A stretch of DNA of 64,000 bases from Fretibacterium fastidiosum (GTDB lineage: Bacteria; Synergistota; Synergistia; Synergistales; Aminobacteriaceae): positions 1,922,001 through 1,986,000 of the forward strand of contig NZ_OZ209244.1 in the NCBI RefSeq assembly GCF_964642095.1. The letters run 5' to 3'. The notes under the pieces were generated by a model. That model had not been told where the DNA came from, did no database searches, and worked only from the letters and a program-made list of their open reading frames with translations. A program made the translations under genes and the position numbers. Positions 16,780 through 25,326 of the stretch are shown one piece after another. Position 1 is the first letter of the stretch. Each line of letters begins with the position of its first letter.

Positions 16780-17172
16780 TTGACGACGACGAACGCCTTT
16801 GAAAGTGAAAGGAAGCCTTCACGGGCCGTGGGGCGCGTGTGCCGAGGGGAGACCCTGGTGGAGGTTTTGATGGCCTCCTTCATCCTGGCCCTGATCCTGC
16901 CCGCCGTCTTCGGAACGCTGGCCAGCAGCCTTCGCGCCCAGGCGGAGCTGCAGCGCCTGGACGCCTGCCGGTACGGCGCGCAGTGGTGGTTCAGCCGCGT
17001 GGACCGCCCCGCGTCGAAGGGGATTCTGGAGGCCATGCCCCGAACGACGCCCGACGGCGCGCTCTCCTTCAGCTGGGAGTGCAGCCCCGGCAGCTGCGGC
17101 GCCCTCCGCGTCACCCTGACGGTCCGGGCGCGGGGAGCGAGTGTGCCCCTCGTCCAGGCGAGGACGTTCTAA
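16780..17172 (+). CDS. Prepilin-like protein (type IV pseudopilin), GspI/PilV-like
   Basis: The product is about 130 residues with the prepilin signature GETLVEVLMASFILAL: peptidase cleavage after G, E5 of the mature protein present, followed by the hydrophobic N-terminal helix. Short length, and cysteines in the C-terminal part, fit a minor pilin. The start is a TTG at 16780 behind GGAGG; TTG 16774 is a possible alternative. It touches the helicase stop codon and the next pseudopilin gene starts immediately after its stop, so the three minor pilin genes form one unit. Confidence 0.75.
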   Translation: MTTTNAFESERKPSRAVGRVCRGETLVEVLMASFILALILPAVFGTLASSLRAQAELQRLDACRYGAQWWFSRVDRPASKGILEAMPRTTPDGALSFSWECSPGSCGALRVTLTVRARGASVPLVQARTF

Positions 17173-18144
17173 ATGGACGTCCGACGTCGCTGCCGTCCGA
17201 CCTCGCGTGCCTTCACCCTGGTGGAACTCCTGGTGGGGCTCATGATCGCGGCGTGCCTGGGGGCGATCCTGACGGCGGGATACCGCTGGGTCGTCCTGTC
17301 CTCCAGCCGGACTTTGCGACAGCTCCTGGCCCGTGACCGCGCCCTGAGGGCCGTCGCCTTCATCGAGCCGAGGGCCCTGCACGTTGGCCTGGGGCTCTCG
17401 GCGTGCTGCGGCAGCGGGGCGCTTCAGAGGGCCCTGGGGCGGGGCGTTTCGGACGCTCCGCAGATGGCGGGCTGGTCCGACTCCTTCCGGGGGGTCCGCG
17501 TCTACCGGGAGGGGCCGATTGGCCTCGTCCCGGCGGCGGAGAAGGACGGCGTCTTCGCTGGAACGGCGCTCTGCCTCCTCTACGCCATGCCCTCCGGGAT
17601 GATCCTGAGGGCGGAAGCGGGGAGCGCGGACCTCAAGCCGGGGCAGAGGGCGCGCTTCACCGTCCTCTCGGCCGCTCCCGGAACGTCCTTCCGCAGCGGG
17701 CGCTTTGAGGACCTGCGGAGTTGGGGGGTGCTCCCCCTGGCGGGGCTTCCCCTCCACGTGACCTCCCTGTCCGGGCGACAGGCTACACTCCGGCTTGCCC
17801 CCTCCTCCCCCCTGCCCCTCGACGCGCCCTCCGTGGCCGAGCTCTACCTCCTGCGGTGCGAGCGCTTTTGCGTGCAGAACGAGACGCTTTGCTTTCAGGG
17901 GATGGAGACGGACTGGTATCCGCCGAACTTCTATCCGCGGGAGGAGGGGGTCCTTGCCCTCTGGGCGGAGTGGCGGCCGGGGCTTAAGTGTCTGGACCTC
18001 TGGGTGCTGGCGTCGGGTGGTTCCGCGACTTTTGGCGGAGGAGGGCGTCCCGCGGCGTGGCCGGATGCAGCGCCCTGGAGCGCGGAGTTCGGACGCCGCG
18101 AGCTCTACGTGGCCCGCGCGTCCTGGAGGATTGAGAACCTATGA
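17173..18144 (+). CDS. Prepilin-like protein (type IV pseudopilin), GspJ/PilW-like
   Basis: The 323-residue product has a short basic leader, then AFTLVELLVGLMIAACLG. The cleavage position has Ala rather than the usual Gly, which some prepilin peptidases accept. The body is long for a minor pilin and has several paired cysteines (for example CCGSG and CERFCVQNETLC). It lies between two other minor-pilin-like genes and overlaps the next by ATGA. It probably sits in the pilus tip complex; the specific role is inferred. Confidence 0.7.
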   Translation: MDVRRRCRPTSRAFTLVELLVGLMIAACLGAILTAGYRWVVLSSSRTLRQLLARDRALRAVAFIEPRALHVGLGLSACCGSGALQRALGRGVSDAPQMAGWSDSFRGVRVYREGPIGLVPAAEKDGVFAGTALCLLYAMPSGMILRAEAGSADLKPGQRARFTVLSAAPGTSFRSGRFEDLRSWGVLPLAGLPLHVTSLSGRQATLRLAPSSPLPLDAPSVAELYLLRCERFCVQNETLCFQGMETDWYPPNFYPREEGVLALWAEWRPGLKCLDLWVLASGGSATFGGGGRPAAWPDAAPWSAEFGRRELYVARASWRIENL

Positions 18145-18680
18145 GAAGAAGGCCGGGTGTGGCGCTTCTGGCCGTGATGCTGTTCTGTTTCGCAGCCGCG
18201 TTGGTGGGAACGGAAACCTTCCTGCTCCTCGAGTGGGCCCACACCTCCGCCGCGTCGAGCCGATGGCGCTTTGCGGGCAGGGTTCAGCTTGCCTCGATGG
18301 TGGAGGTGGGGCGTCGTTGGCTGAGGGAGGAGTTGAAGACGGGCAGGCTGCCCCATCCGGGAGGAGCGCTCCCGCACGACTTCTCGGAGTGCCGGCTGTT
18401 TCAGGAGGTGGGGGAGGGCGGTGCCGTGGTGAACGTCTACGACCTGGACTACAGCGTTGAAGGCGTCCCCGTGGCGCGGTGGCAGGAGGAGCGCAGCGCG
18501 GAGAGCTTCTTTCCGCCGTGCCGGGGCGCCTTCCTCATCCGGGCCGTCAAACCGGTGGAGTCGGGGCCGGTCATGATGCTGGAGGTCGCGGTGGCCGTCC
18601 GGGAGGTAACGCTCCCGGACGGGGGGCGGACTTTCGTGCTGGAACCCGCCCCGCTGCTGTGGCAGGAGGTGTGGCTTTGA
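18141..18680 (+). CDS. PilX/GspK-like minor pilin or pilus-associated membrane protein
   Basis: The 179-residue product starts RRRPGVALLAVMLFCFAAALV, an N-terminal membrane helix without a clear prepilin cleavage glycine plus glutamate-5 (T-E occurs later). PilX and GspK proteins often begin in this way. No other motif is recognised. Its ATG overlaps the stop of the upstream pseudopilin gene. Confidence 0.5.
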   Translation: MRRRPGVALLAVMLFCFAAALVGTETFLLLEWAHTSAASSRWRFAGRVQLASMVEVGRRWLREELKTGRLPHPGGALPHDFSECRLFQEVGEGGAVVNVYDLDYSVEGVPVARWQEERSAESFFPPCRGAFLIRAVKPVESGPVMMLEVAVAVREVTLPDGGRTFVLEPAPLLWQEVWL

Positions 18681-18915
18681 GTCGCTTTATCACTTTTTAT
18701 CATTTTCTTTGATATTCTGTGATAAATTTTGTTCCATATAGGGCTATTTTTAATGTAAAATACTGAGGACTAAGTATAAGTCGGCAGACACTCTGTCGAC
18801 CGGAGGTGAAGGAGACAGGACGCTTTTCCCTTGGAAAACACGGTAGGTAAAGTGGTTTTGTGCTGCCTCGTACGGGGTGGAATCTTTGCGAACTTGATCG
18901 GAAGGAGGCAGGAGG
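18681..18915 (+). promoter_or_regulatory. Long AT-rich and structured leader of the pilMNOPQ operon
   Basis: It holds no gene. It starts with a nested inverted repeat, TTTATCAC (18686-18693) with GTGATAAA (18719-18726), enclosing a TATCA/TGATA pair. Further on are a stem around GACA-CTC-TGTC (near 18787) and a TTTTCC/GGAAAA hairpin (near 18822-18836). CTGCCTC (18863-18869) can pair with GAGGCAG (18905-18911), which covers the pilM ribosome site. Several -10-like hexamers exist (TAAAAT 18756) without a convincing -35. Translation control by RNA folding is an inference. Confidence 0.45.
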
Positions 18916-19851
18916 TTGCTTTCTCGAAAAAAGAAAGGCGTGTGTGCGGGCCTGGCCCTTCACGAGGACTCCCTTCGCTACATTGAGCTGGATCTTGACG
19001 GGCAGGGCTTCAAAGTCCGTCGGCAGGAGGTCTTTCCTCTGCCTGCGGGATGCATCTCGCGGGAGTCGATACAGCAGTTCAACCTGCTGGAGAAGGCGTT
19101 TGATGACTTCAAGGGACAGGTGGGGAAGTTTCCCTGTCCTGTGGCGCTGGGGATTCCGGAACGGGATGTGATCCTGAGGCTGATCGACTATCCCAAGATG
19201 CCGGTGGCGGACATTCGGGACGCCCTGTCCCTTGAGTTCGAGGGCTACTTCCCCTATGCCTGGAACGAGGCCGCGGCGGACATCGTGGAGGTCGATGTTC
19301 CCGCGGGCGTGGAGCAGAAGACGACGGTCCTGGCGGCCACGGCCCGCCTGGTCTACGTGAACGACCTCCTGAGGCTGATGGAGCGCGCGGACATTCCCGT
19401 AGGGGCGGTGGAGCCGATGAACGTGGCCTTCTTCAGGGCCTCGGTGGGACGGACCGCCCGAAACGGCGCCTACTTCGTCCTGGGCGTCGAGCCCGAGGTG
19501 ACCAACATCATCTTGGGCTATCGGGATAACGGCATCCTGTACCGGTCCACCCTGGCGGACCTCCGCAACCCCATGAGCCGCAGCGCGGACGAGGCGCTGA
19601 TGCCCATCGCGCAGGACGTTCAGAACACGATCCTCTTCGCCCGCAACCAGTATCGGGACCTCGCGATCCGCCACCTGATCCTGGGGGGCAGCCTGGGAGA
19701 AAACCCGAGGCTCAAAGCGCTTTTGGAGAGCGGAGCGTCGCTGAACGTCGTCGTCTCCAACGTTTGGTCTACCTGGCAGATTCGTTCAGACCTTGGCGGC
19801 GTCCCCGGTTTTGACGCAGCTGTCGGCCTGGCTTTGAGGGATGCGATATGA
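18916..19851 (+). CDS. pilM: Type IV pilus assembly protein PilM
   Basis: The 311-residue actin-like cytoplasmic protein shows FPCPVALGIPERDVILR, EFEGYFPYAW (the PilM phrase for the region contacting PilN), and the C-terminal HLILGGSLGENPRLKALL ATPase-fold segment. PilM links cytoplasmic pilus motors to the PilN/O/P inner-membrane complex. The TTG start follows a doubled GGAGG site. It heads an operon with pilN, pilO, a PilP-like gene and pilQ. Confidence 0.85.
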   Translation: MLSRKKKGVCAGLALHEDSLRYIELDLDGQGFKVRRQEVFPLPAGCISRESIQQFNLLEKAFDDFKGQVGKFPCPVALGIPERDVILRLIDYPKMPVADIRDALSLEFEGYFPYAWNEAAADIVEVDVPAGVEQKTTVLAATARLVYVNDLLRLMERADIPVGAVEPMNVAFFRASVGRTARNGAYFVLGVEPEVTNIILGYRDNGILYRSTLADLRNPMSRSADEALMPIAQDVQNTILFARNQYRDLAIRHLILGGSLGENPRLKALLESGASLNVVVSNVWSTWQIRSDLGGVPGFDAAVGLALRDAI

Positions 19852-20480
19852 GAGTACAATTCGACCTCTGTCCTGCGGAATACCTGGCGAGGAGGAAAAA
19901 GCGCCATTCGTTCAACGCCACGCGCATCCTGGCCGTCCTGTTGCTCCTGTTCTTCCTGGTGGCGGGCATCGGCTACATCGTGATGGCCTTCATGGAAACT
20001 CGTGCTCTGGCCTCCGACATCGAGATGGTCGAGGACGCGGTAGCCAAGCTCGAAGCCGACCAGAGCGAGTTGACGGCGGAGATCGTCCGTCTGAAGAACA
20101 AGGAGCAGCAGTACGCCAAGACCTTGCAGATCATGCGGAACGAGCCCCCCACGATCGAGGCGCTGAGCGCTCTCGAAACCAACATGGACCAGGGGATGGG
20201 GATAACTTCCATCCGTTTTGCCCCGGGAGGGACAAATGAGGGAGGGCTTGTCGTCTACACGGCGGACGTGGACGCTACGGCTCTCGTGGAGGACCAGATC
20301 ACTGCCCTGACGACCGGCCTCAGCGGGAGTGGGGTCTTCAGCGGCGTGACGATGCCGAGCTCCCAGAAGGACGAGAAGACGGGGCGGGTGGACTTCAAGC
20401 TGCATCTGGAACTTCGGCCCTTCGGCCAGATCGACATGACGGGCGCCGCCGACTCCACAGGAAAGGAGCCCAACCCATAA
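19848..20480 (+). CDS. pilN: Type IV pilus inner-membrane protein PilN
   Basis: The 210-residue product has a short cytoplasmic N-terminus MRVQFDLCPAEYLARRKKR containing the PilM-binding peptide (normally INLLP, here FDLCP), one membrane helix (about 28-50), a coiled coil (about 55-95) and a small alpha/beta periplasmic domain. ATG overlaps the pilM stop. Confidence 0.8.
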   Translation: MRVQFDLCPAEYLARRKKRHSFNATRILAVLLLLFFLVAGIGYIVMAFMETRALASDIEMVEDAVAKLEADQSELTAEIVRLKNKEQQYAKTLQIMRNEPPTIEALSALETNMDQGMGITSIRFAPGGTNEGGLVVYTADVDATALVEDQITALTTGLSGSGVFSGVTMPSSQKDEKTGRVDFKLHLELRPFGQIDMTGAADSTGKEPNP

Positions 20481-21031
20481 TGAAGGACAACAAGGTTACA
20501 GTACTTACGCTCCTCTTCTTCCTGCTGTGTGCCTCTCTGATCGGTGGCGTCTGGTTCCTGGACAAGCGCGTGCGGGACCTCCAGGAGCAGTACGACGAGG
20601 TGGAGCAGCGCCGCGTGGACCTGAACGGTGCGACGGGGGCCCTCATGGAGCAGAAGAAGGTCTTCACGGAGGCCTTCAATGAGCTTGACAACTACCACGT
20701 CAACGTGGCCTCGGACGACATGAACTTCTATGCCAACGTCCAGCAGGCGGTTCAGGACAAGGGCGTGGAGATTCTGTCCACGCGCCAGCAGGGCGTCAAC
20801 GCGGAGGGTGTAGGGGCCATCTCGATGACGCTGCGCGGAGACTACTACGACATGGTGCAGGTTCTGGCCGCGTGGCGCAGCCTCCCCATGACGGTGCGCG
20901 TGGTCAACTTGACCGTGCGGCAGAACGAACCCTCCAGGGACAGCGGCAACGGGAAGAATGCGCCGCTGGGGCGCGTCGAGGCCGACGTAACCGTGGAGGC
21001 CATCGTCGCCGCCAACAACAGCAGGAGGTAG
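20480..21031 (+). CDS. pilO: Type IV pilus inner-membrane protein PilO
   Basis: The 183-residue product has the same plan as PilN: membrane helix at about 8-27, coiled coil, then a ferredoxin-like periplasmic domain with ISMTLRGDYYDMVQVLAAWRSLPMTVRVV, which in PilO proteins is the dimer fold (here split around that phrase). Its ATG shares one base with the pilN stop TAA. Pairing with PilN is inferred from order and architecture. Confidence 0.75.
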   Translation: MKDNKVTVLTLLFFLLCASLIGGVWFLDKRVRDLQEQYDEVEQRRVDLNGATGALMEQKKVFTEAFNELDNYHVNVASDDMNFYANVQQAVQDKGVEILSTRQQGVNAEGVGAISMTLRGDYYDMVQVLAAWRSLPMTVRVVNLTVRQNEPSRDSGNGKNAPLGRVEADVTVEAIVAANNSRR

Positions 21032-21035
21032 GGCC

Positions 21036-21656
21036 ATGCAGTCAACTTGGCGCGAGGCGATAGCTTATGCCTGGGGGAACTTCACCGGAGTGATGAGCGA
21101 GGGTTCCGCCCGTGCGCTGCGGCTCCTGCTCTTTCTCATCTTCATCGGAGGAACTGCCTGGGCGGTGTACAGCTATCTTGAGCTGCAGCAGCTGCGGGAG
21201 GAGAAGACGTTTACGGCATCGAGCACCACCACCAGCGTGAATGAGGACAGAATACGACTGGAGGCCATGGTCACCGAGGTGCGCGACGCTTCGGCCCGCC
21301 GTTCGGGCAGTGCGATGACGGCGCAGACCATGAAGGACATGGGGAAGTACCTCTTTGACGACCCATCGCGGCGGATGGCTGCGGTGGTGCCTGAAATACC
21401 CCTTCCTGGCGGCGGTGTCGTGGCTCCTCAGGTGGAGGAGGTCGTCGAGCCACCGCCCGAGATCACCCTGCGGGCCATCATGGTCATAGACAAGACGAAG
21501 ACGGCGCTCATCGACATCGCGGGCGTGGGGACGGGGCTTCTCGTGAAGCAGGGCGACACCTTCCTGAACCGGGAGGGGCGCATCGTTCGCATCACGAACG
21601 ATAAGGTCGTCGTCCGTTGGAAGAAGAAAACCTGGAACGTCACCCCAGGATTTTGA
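21036..21656 (+). CDS. PilP-like pilus assembly protein
   Basis: The 206-residue product has one membrane helix (about 26-47), a flexible middle, and a C-terminal beta domain with ALIDIAGVGTGLLVKQGDTF and GRIVRITNDKVVVRW. This is the PilP/GspC homology-region pattern that contacts the secretin. Unlike classic PilP it has no lipobox but a membrane anchor, so it resembles GspC in topology. It sits directly before pilQ. Confidence 0.65.
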   Translation: MQSTWREAIAYAWGNFTGVMSEGSARALRLLLFLIFIGGTAWAVYSYLELQQLREEKTFTASSTTTSVNEDRIRLEAMVTEVRDASARRSGSAMTAQTMKDMGKYLFDDPSRRMAAVVPEIPLPGGGVVAPQVEEVVEPPPEITLRAIMVIDKTKTALIDIAGVGTGLLVKQGDTFLNREGRIVRITNDKVVVRWKKKTWNVTPGF

Positions 21657-21676
21657 TCAGGAGATGGGAGATACAG

Positions 21677-23497
21677 ATGAGACGACTTACTTTTAAGGCG
21701 GCTGTGTGGGCACTGGTTCTTTCGCTGACCCTTGGGTCTCCATCCCTGGTTTGGGGGGCAGGCTACGATAGGGAGACGCGCGAGGCCCTTCGCGGCGCGG
21801 ACTCGGAGAGGGAGTCCGCGCGGACCTCCTCCGAGAACGGGGACAAAGAATGGAATGGACCGATGCTCCTGAACTACGAGCTCTACCAGCTGGGGGCGTC
21901 GGAGGTGGTTTTCGGCCTGTCGGGCAAGGCCCTTCCCGACCCCGAGGTGAGCTGCGAGAGCACCCGAGTGCGCTTCCTCATCCGAAACACCCACGTGGAC
22001 AGGGCGGAGATGAGCAACCACGCGCTCGTCACCCCGATGATCTCGGACATGCAGATCAACCAGGTTCTGGACGACGTCGAGATCGTCATGCAGACGAAGG
22101 CGCCGCTCTCCGTCCGCTCCAAGCGGGGTTCTGCGCCGTCGAACGAGTTCTCCTACCGCATGATCGCCGGCGTGGAGGAGGAGCGCATCCGCCGCGAGCC
22201 CCTAGAGACGCGCCCGAAGCTGGAGGCGCCGAAGCCCGCCGGCCCCTTCGCCAATAAGACGAAGATCACCCTGGACCTCAGGGATGCGGAGCTGCGCGAC
22301 GTGTTTCGTATGTTGGGAACGCACCTGAAGAAGAACGTCATCATCGACCCGTCGCTTCCCCCCGCCCTCGTGACGATGACCCTGAAGAACGTCCCCCTCA
22401 GCGAGGCGTTCGACTACCTGATGAGGACCTACGACATCGCCTACCACATGGTGGGGAAGGACACGATCGTCGTGGGGACCCAGGACGGGCTGTCCAGGCT
22501 CTCCGGCAACGAGGAGACCCGCACCTTCAACATCGCCTACGGGGACCCGTCGGTGATCCAGGGGCTCCTGGTGAACCTGACGAAGCTGCCGGCGGACCGC
22601 GTCCTCGTCGACCCCCGCCTGAGGGCGTTATACGTCACCTCGACCCCGCAGAAGTTGATGGAGGTGAACAACATCCTCCAGAAGATGGATAGGCCGGGGA
22701 AGCAGGTCATGATCTACGCCAAGATCTTCGAGTTCAGCGACAACGCGACGGACGAGGTGGAGACGGCGTTGAACGCGGTGTACAACCACTGGTGGCTCAG
22801 CTATTCGGGAGGGGGCGGAATGCGCGGCGGCTACGCGGACGACAATCGCCTGGGGCGCAATCTTAAGACCGATAATCACACGATCCTCCCCCTTCAGACG
22901 GACCTGAGGACGCCGATGCACGGTATCTGGCGCGAGTTCGACGGAGCCTTCCGTGCCCTGGAGGAAAGGGGCAAGGGCAAGGCGCTGGCCAGTCCTTCCG
23001 TCATCACCATCGACGGCATGGAGGCGAGGGTCGAGTTGACGCAGGACTACCCCTATATCTCCGAGCGTGACGACGCGGGCAACCCGACGTGGTCCACACA
23101 GACGGTGGGCCCGCAGATGACGATGACGCCCAGGGTGGGGCGCGACGGGGTGATCAACCTCGCGTTGGACCTTGAGACGGGGGAAGTCATACAGATGATC
23201 ACGGGCAGCACGGGCGAGCAGATGCCCAGGACCTCCAAGCGCCACGTGACGACCAACGTCCGCGTGCGCGACGGCGAGCCCTTCGTCATCGGCGGCCTCT
23301 TCAGCGACAACAAGAGCAGAACGCGCAACAGAATTCCCATCCTGGGGCAGCTGCCGCTCCTGGGCGAGCTCTTTACCTACCGCCAAGACGAGCACCGCAA
23401 GACCCAGGTGGTCATGCTGGTGGTGCCCTACGTCCTGGACACGCCGGACGCGGCCATCGAGCAGGAGCCCCTGTTTCCGCGCACGGCGGCACGGTGA
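21677..23497 (+). CDS. pilQ: Type IV pilus secretin PilQ
   Basis: The 606-residue product has a signal peptide to about residue 30 (SPSLVWGA), an N-terminal region of unknown fold, an STN/N0 domain (LDLRDAELRDVFRMLGTHL), an N1-type domain, and a C-terminal secretin domain with KALASPSVITIDG, VGPQMTMTPRV, and the closing GLFSDNKSRTRNRIPILGQL. It forms the outer-membrane pore for the pilus. ATG 21677 follows GGGAG; the longer upstream frame overlaps the previous gene. A terminator follows at 23539. Confidence 0.9.
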   Translation: MRRLTFKAAVWALVLSLTLGSPSLVWGAGYDRETREALRGADSERESARTSSENGDKEWNGPMLLNYELYQLGASEVVFGLSGKALPDPEVSCESTRVRFLIRNTHVDRAEMSNHALVTPMISDMQINQVLDDVEIVMQTKAPLSVRSKRGSAPSNEFSYRMIAGVEEERIRREPLETRPKLEAPKPAGPFANKTKITLDLRDAELRDVFRMLGTHLKKNVIIDPSLPPALVTMTLKNVPLSEAFDYLMRTYDIAYHMVGKDTIVVGTQDGLSRLSGNEETRTFNIAYGDPSVIQGLLVNLTKLPADRVLVDPRLRALYVTSTPQKLMEVNNILQKMDRPGKQVMIYAKIFEFSDNATDEVETALNAVYNHWWLSYSGGGGMRGGYADDNRLGRNLKTDNHTILPLQTDLRTPMHGIWREFDGAFRALEERGKGKALASPSVITIDGMEARVELTQDYPYISERDDAGNPTWSTQTVGPQMTMTPRVGRDGVINLALDLETGEVIQMITGSTGEQMPRTSKRHVTTNVRVRDGEPFVIGGLFSDNKSRTRNRIPILGQLPLLGELFTYRQDEHRKTQVVMLVVPYVLDTPDAAIEQEPLFPRTAAR

Positions 23498-23538
23498 GCG
23501 TACCACTAAGAGAATCCAATCCGACGCTGTGTTTTTTC

Positions 23539-23576
23539 GGAAGGGGCGGCCCCACGTCGCCCCTTCCTGTTTTTTT
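23539..23576 (+). terminator. Terminator after pilQ
   Basis: Ten-base arms (23539-23548 and 23558-23567, GGAAGGGGCG with its complement), a nine-base loop, then TGTTTTTTT. A TATAAT at 23591-23596 just beyond it probably belongs to the efp promoter. Confidence 0.9.
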
Positions 23577-23662
23577 GACGGCCGATACGCTATAATTAAG
23601 GCTGGACTTTCGTTTTCACCGTGTTTATGCGGATAAAACGAGTAAAAACTGGAGGAATCGGT

Positions 23663-24235
23663 ATGGCTCAGGTAGTGGACACCACGGATTTTTACGTAGG
23701 CCTGAAGTTCAGATGGCAGGACGGCATCTGGGAGATCGTGGACTACGATCATCACAAGATGGGGCGCGGCGGCGCCGTGGTGCGGACCAAGCTGCGCAAC
23801 GTGGAGACGGGCTCCACCGTCGAGAACTCGTTCAAGCCCGGCGAGAAGTTCGAGCGCATCATCTACGAGGAGAAGCCGGCGCAGTACAGCTACCGCGATG
23901 GCGAGGACTACGTCTTCATGGACCTGGCGACCTACGACCAAATGACACTTTCCCCGAAAGTCCTGGGGGAAGCTGCGAAGTATCTGGTGGACGACCTTGA
24001 GATCCAACTCGAGTTCTTCGAGGGGAAGGTCATGGGCATCGAGCTTCCCAAGAGCGTGACCCTCAAGGTGACGGACACCCCGCCCAGCTTCAAGGGGGAC
24101 ACCGTCACCGGCGGCGGCAAGCCCGCAACGCTGGAGACGGGACTGGTGGTCACCGTCCCCGTCTTTATCGAGCCCGGCGAGGAGATCGTGGTGGACACGC
24201 GCACGGGGCTTTATCTGGAGCGCGCGAAGAAGTAA
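23663..24235 (+). CDS. efp: Elongation factor P, Arg-type loop
   Basis: The 190-residue EF-P relieves ribosome stalling at proline runs. Domains are KOW-like I, then II and III with the OB-fold ending EPGEEIVVDTRTGLYLERAKK. The tip of the functional loop reads HHKMGRGGA: R35 stands where Escherichia coli has the modified lysine, and Met replaces the usual Pro. Arg at this place is the type rhamnosylated by EarP in some Proteobacteria; no earP gene is present in this window. ATG 23663 follows GGAGG. It starts a transcription unit with Asp23-like genes. Confidence 0.95.
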   Translation: MAQVVDTTDFYVGLKFRWQDGIWEIVDYDHHKMGRGGAVVRTKLRNVETGSTVENSFKPGEKFERIIYEEKPAQYSYRDGEDYVFMDLATYDQMTLSPKVLGEAAKYLVDDLEIQLEFFEGKVMGIELPKSVTLKVTDTPPSFKGDTVTGGGKPATLETGLVVTVPVFIEPGEEIVVDTRTGLYLERAKK

Positions 24236-24295
24236 CGAGCCTGCGAGGCCCCTCCCTTCGGTCGGGGGCCGCGAGAGCTTAAGGAGGCGGAAACT

Positions 24296-24718
24296 TTGAA
24301 CGCGAGGGAACGGATCGCCTATCTGCGTGGTCTCCTGGATGGAATGCCCGCTGAGGACCCGCACCGCAGGACCTTTTTGGCCGTCGCGGACGCCCTCTCC
24401 TCGCTGGCCCTTGAGGTGGAGGCCGAGGGCAGGACGACTGCGCTGCCCCGCGAGGAAGGGGGGGCGTCAGAGCTTCGGGATTTGATCGCGAAACTGCACG
24501 GCGCCGTGCTTGAGCTGAAGGACGCGATCCTCTCCGGCGCGCTTGAGGACTGGGACGAGGACGACGGCGAGGACGAGGAGGACGACCGGACGACCCCGGA
24601 CTTCGCCTCCATCACCTGCCCCTTCTGCAGCTGCTCCTTCTACCGCAGCGGCGGAGACGGCGCGGAGGATGAGGTCCTCTGCCCGGAGTGCGGCAGGGCG
24701 ATCCCCGGGGCGTGCTGA
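24296..24718 (+). CDS. Small acidic zinc-ribbon protein (CD1247-N-terminal-domain type)
   Basis: The 140-residue product has an N-terminal helical part (ERIAYLRGLLDGM), a long acidic stretch (about 85-99), and a C-terminal zinc ribbon with C108, C111, C129 and C132 (CPFC and CPEC). The N-terminus resembles the short domain named after Clostridioides difficile CD1247. Function is unknown. TTG start eight bases after AAGGAGG. It is co-linear with efp and the Asp23-like gene, a grouping that suggests a role linked to translation or envelope stress, but this is only inference. Confidence 0.65.
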   Translation: MNARERIAYLRGLLDGMPAEDPHRRTFLAVADALSSLALEVEAEGRTTALPREEGGASELRDLIAKLHGAVLELKDAILSGALEDWDEDDGEDEEDDRTTPDFASITCPFCSCSFYRSGGDGAEDEVLCPECGRAIPGAC

Positions 24719-24743
24719 CCTTGACGCTTAGGAGGCTTTGATT

Positions 24744-25265
24744 TTGGACTCGACGCAGGAGAAGAAGGATGCCGGCCTCCCCTTTGGCGATGAAACGCAC
24801 TACGACGGCATTATTCACATTTCTGAGGACGTCATCGTCGAGCTGACGAAAAAGACGATCCTGGGCATCCCCAACATTCAGGCGGCCAACACGCGACTCT
24901 CATCGAAGTTCGGCATCGGCCGAAAGGGCGGCGACGGCATTCGCGTCTCCGTCGAAGACGGGCCGTCGCCGATGATCACCGTCGACGCCTACGTCCTGAT
25001 GAAGTATGGCCAGCGCATCCCGGACCTGGCCTGGGACGTCCAGGAAAAGGTCAAGGCCAACCTGGAGCGCTACACGGGCTACACGGTGAAGGCCGTGAAC
25101 GTCAACGTTCAGGGGATATACCTCGAGAACCCTCCCCTGCTGGATGAGGCCGAAGGCTCAGCCGCTCCTTCGGAGGTGGATGCGGAGGCCGTCGAGGCCC
25201 CGTCCGGGGAGGGGGAGGCGCCGACGGCCGACGAGAGCGCCGGGCGAACGGAGGAGCAGGCTTGA
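24744..25265 (+). CDS. Asp23/Gls24 family envelope stress protein
   Basis: The 173-residue product contains the Asp23 domain at about 15-120: GIIHISEDVIVELTKKTILG, then ITVDAYVLMKYGQRIPDLAW and VNVNVQGIYL. The C-terminal about 45 residues are acidic and disordered. Asp23 proteins sit under the membrane and affect envelope stress in Gram-positive bacteria; in many genomes they stand just before nusB, as here. TTG 24744 is eight bases after GGAGG; TTG 24738 is too close. Confidence 0.88.
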   Translation: MDSTQEKKDAGLPFGDETHYDGIIHISEDVIVELTKKTILGIPNIQAANTRLSSKFGIGRKGGDGIRVSVEDGPSPMITVDAYVLMKYGQRIPDLAWDVQEKVKANLERYTGYTVKAVNVNVQGIYLENPPLLDEAEGSAAPSEVDAEAVEAPSGEGEAPTADESAGRTEEQA

Positions 25266-25326
25266 TCCAAGGCCTGCCCGCGTGGAAGCGCCGCTTCTGA
25301 GCGAGCCGTTTTGCGGAGGTGACGAC

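Noticed and set aside
18781..18870. c-di-GMP-I riboswitch in the pilM leader
   Set aside because: GGACGC and CGGTAGGTA are present, but the AGGGCAAACC part and the GACGCAAAGCC core are missing; kept only as a structured leader.
23575..23596. TTGACG with TATAAT as the efp promoter
   Set aside because: The spacing is only ten bases; the TATAAT may be a real -10 but this -35 cannot pair with it.
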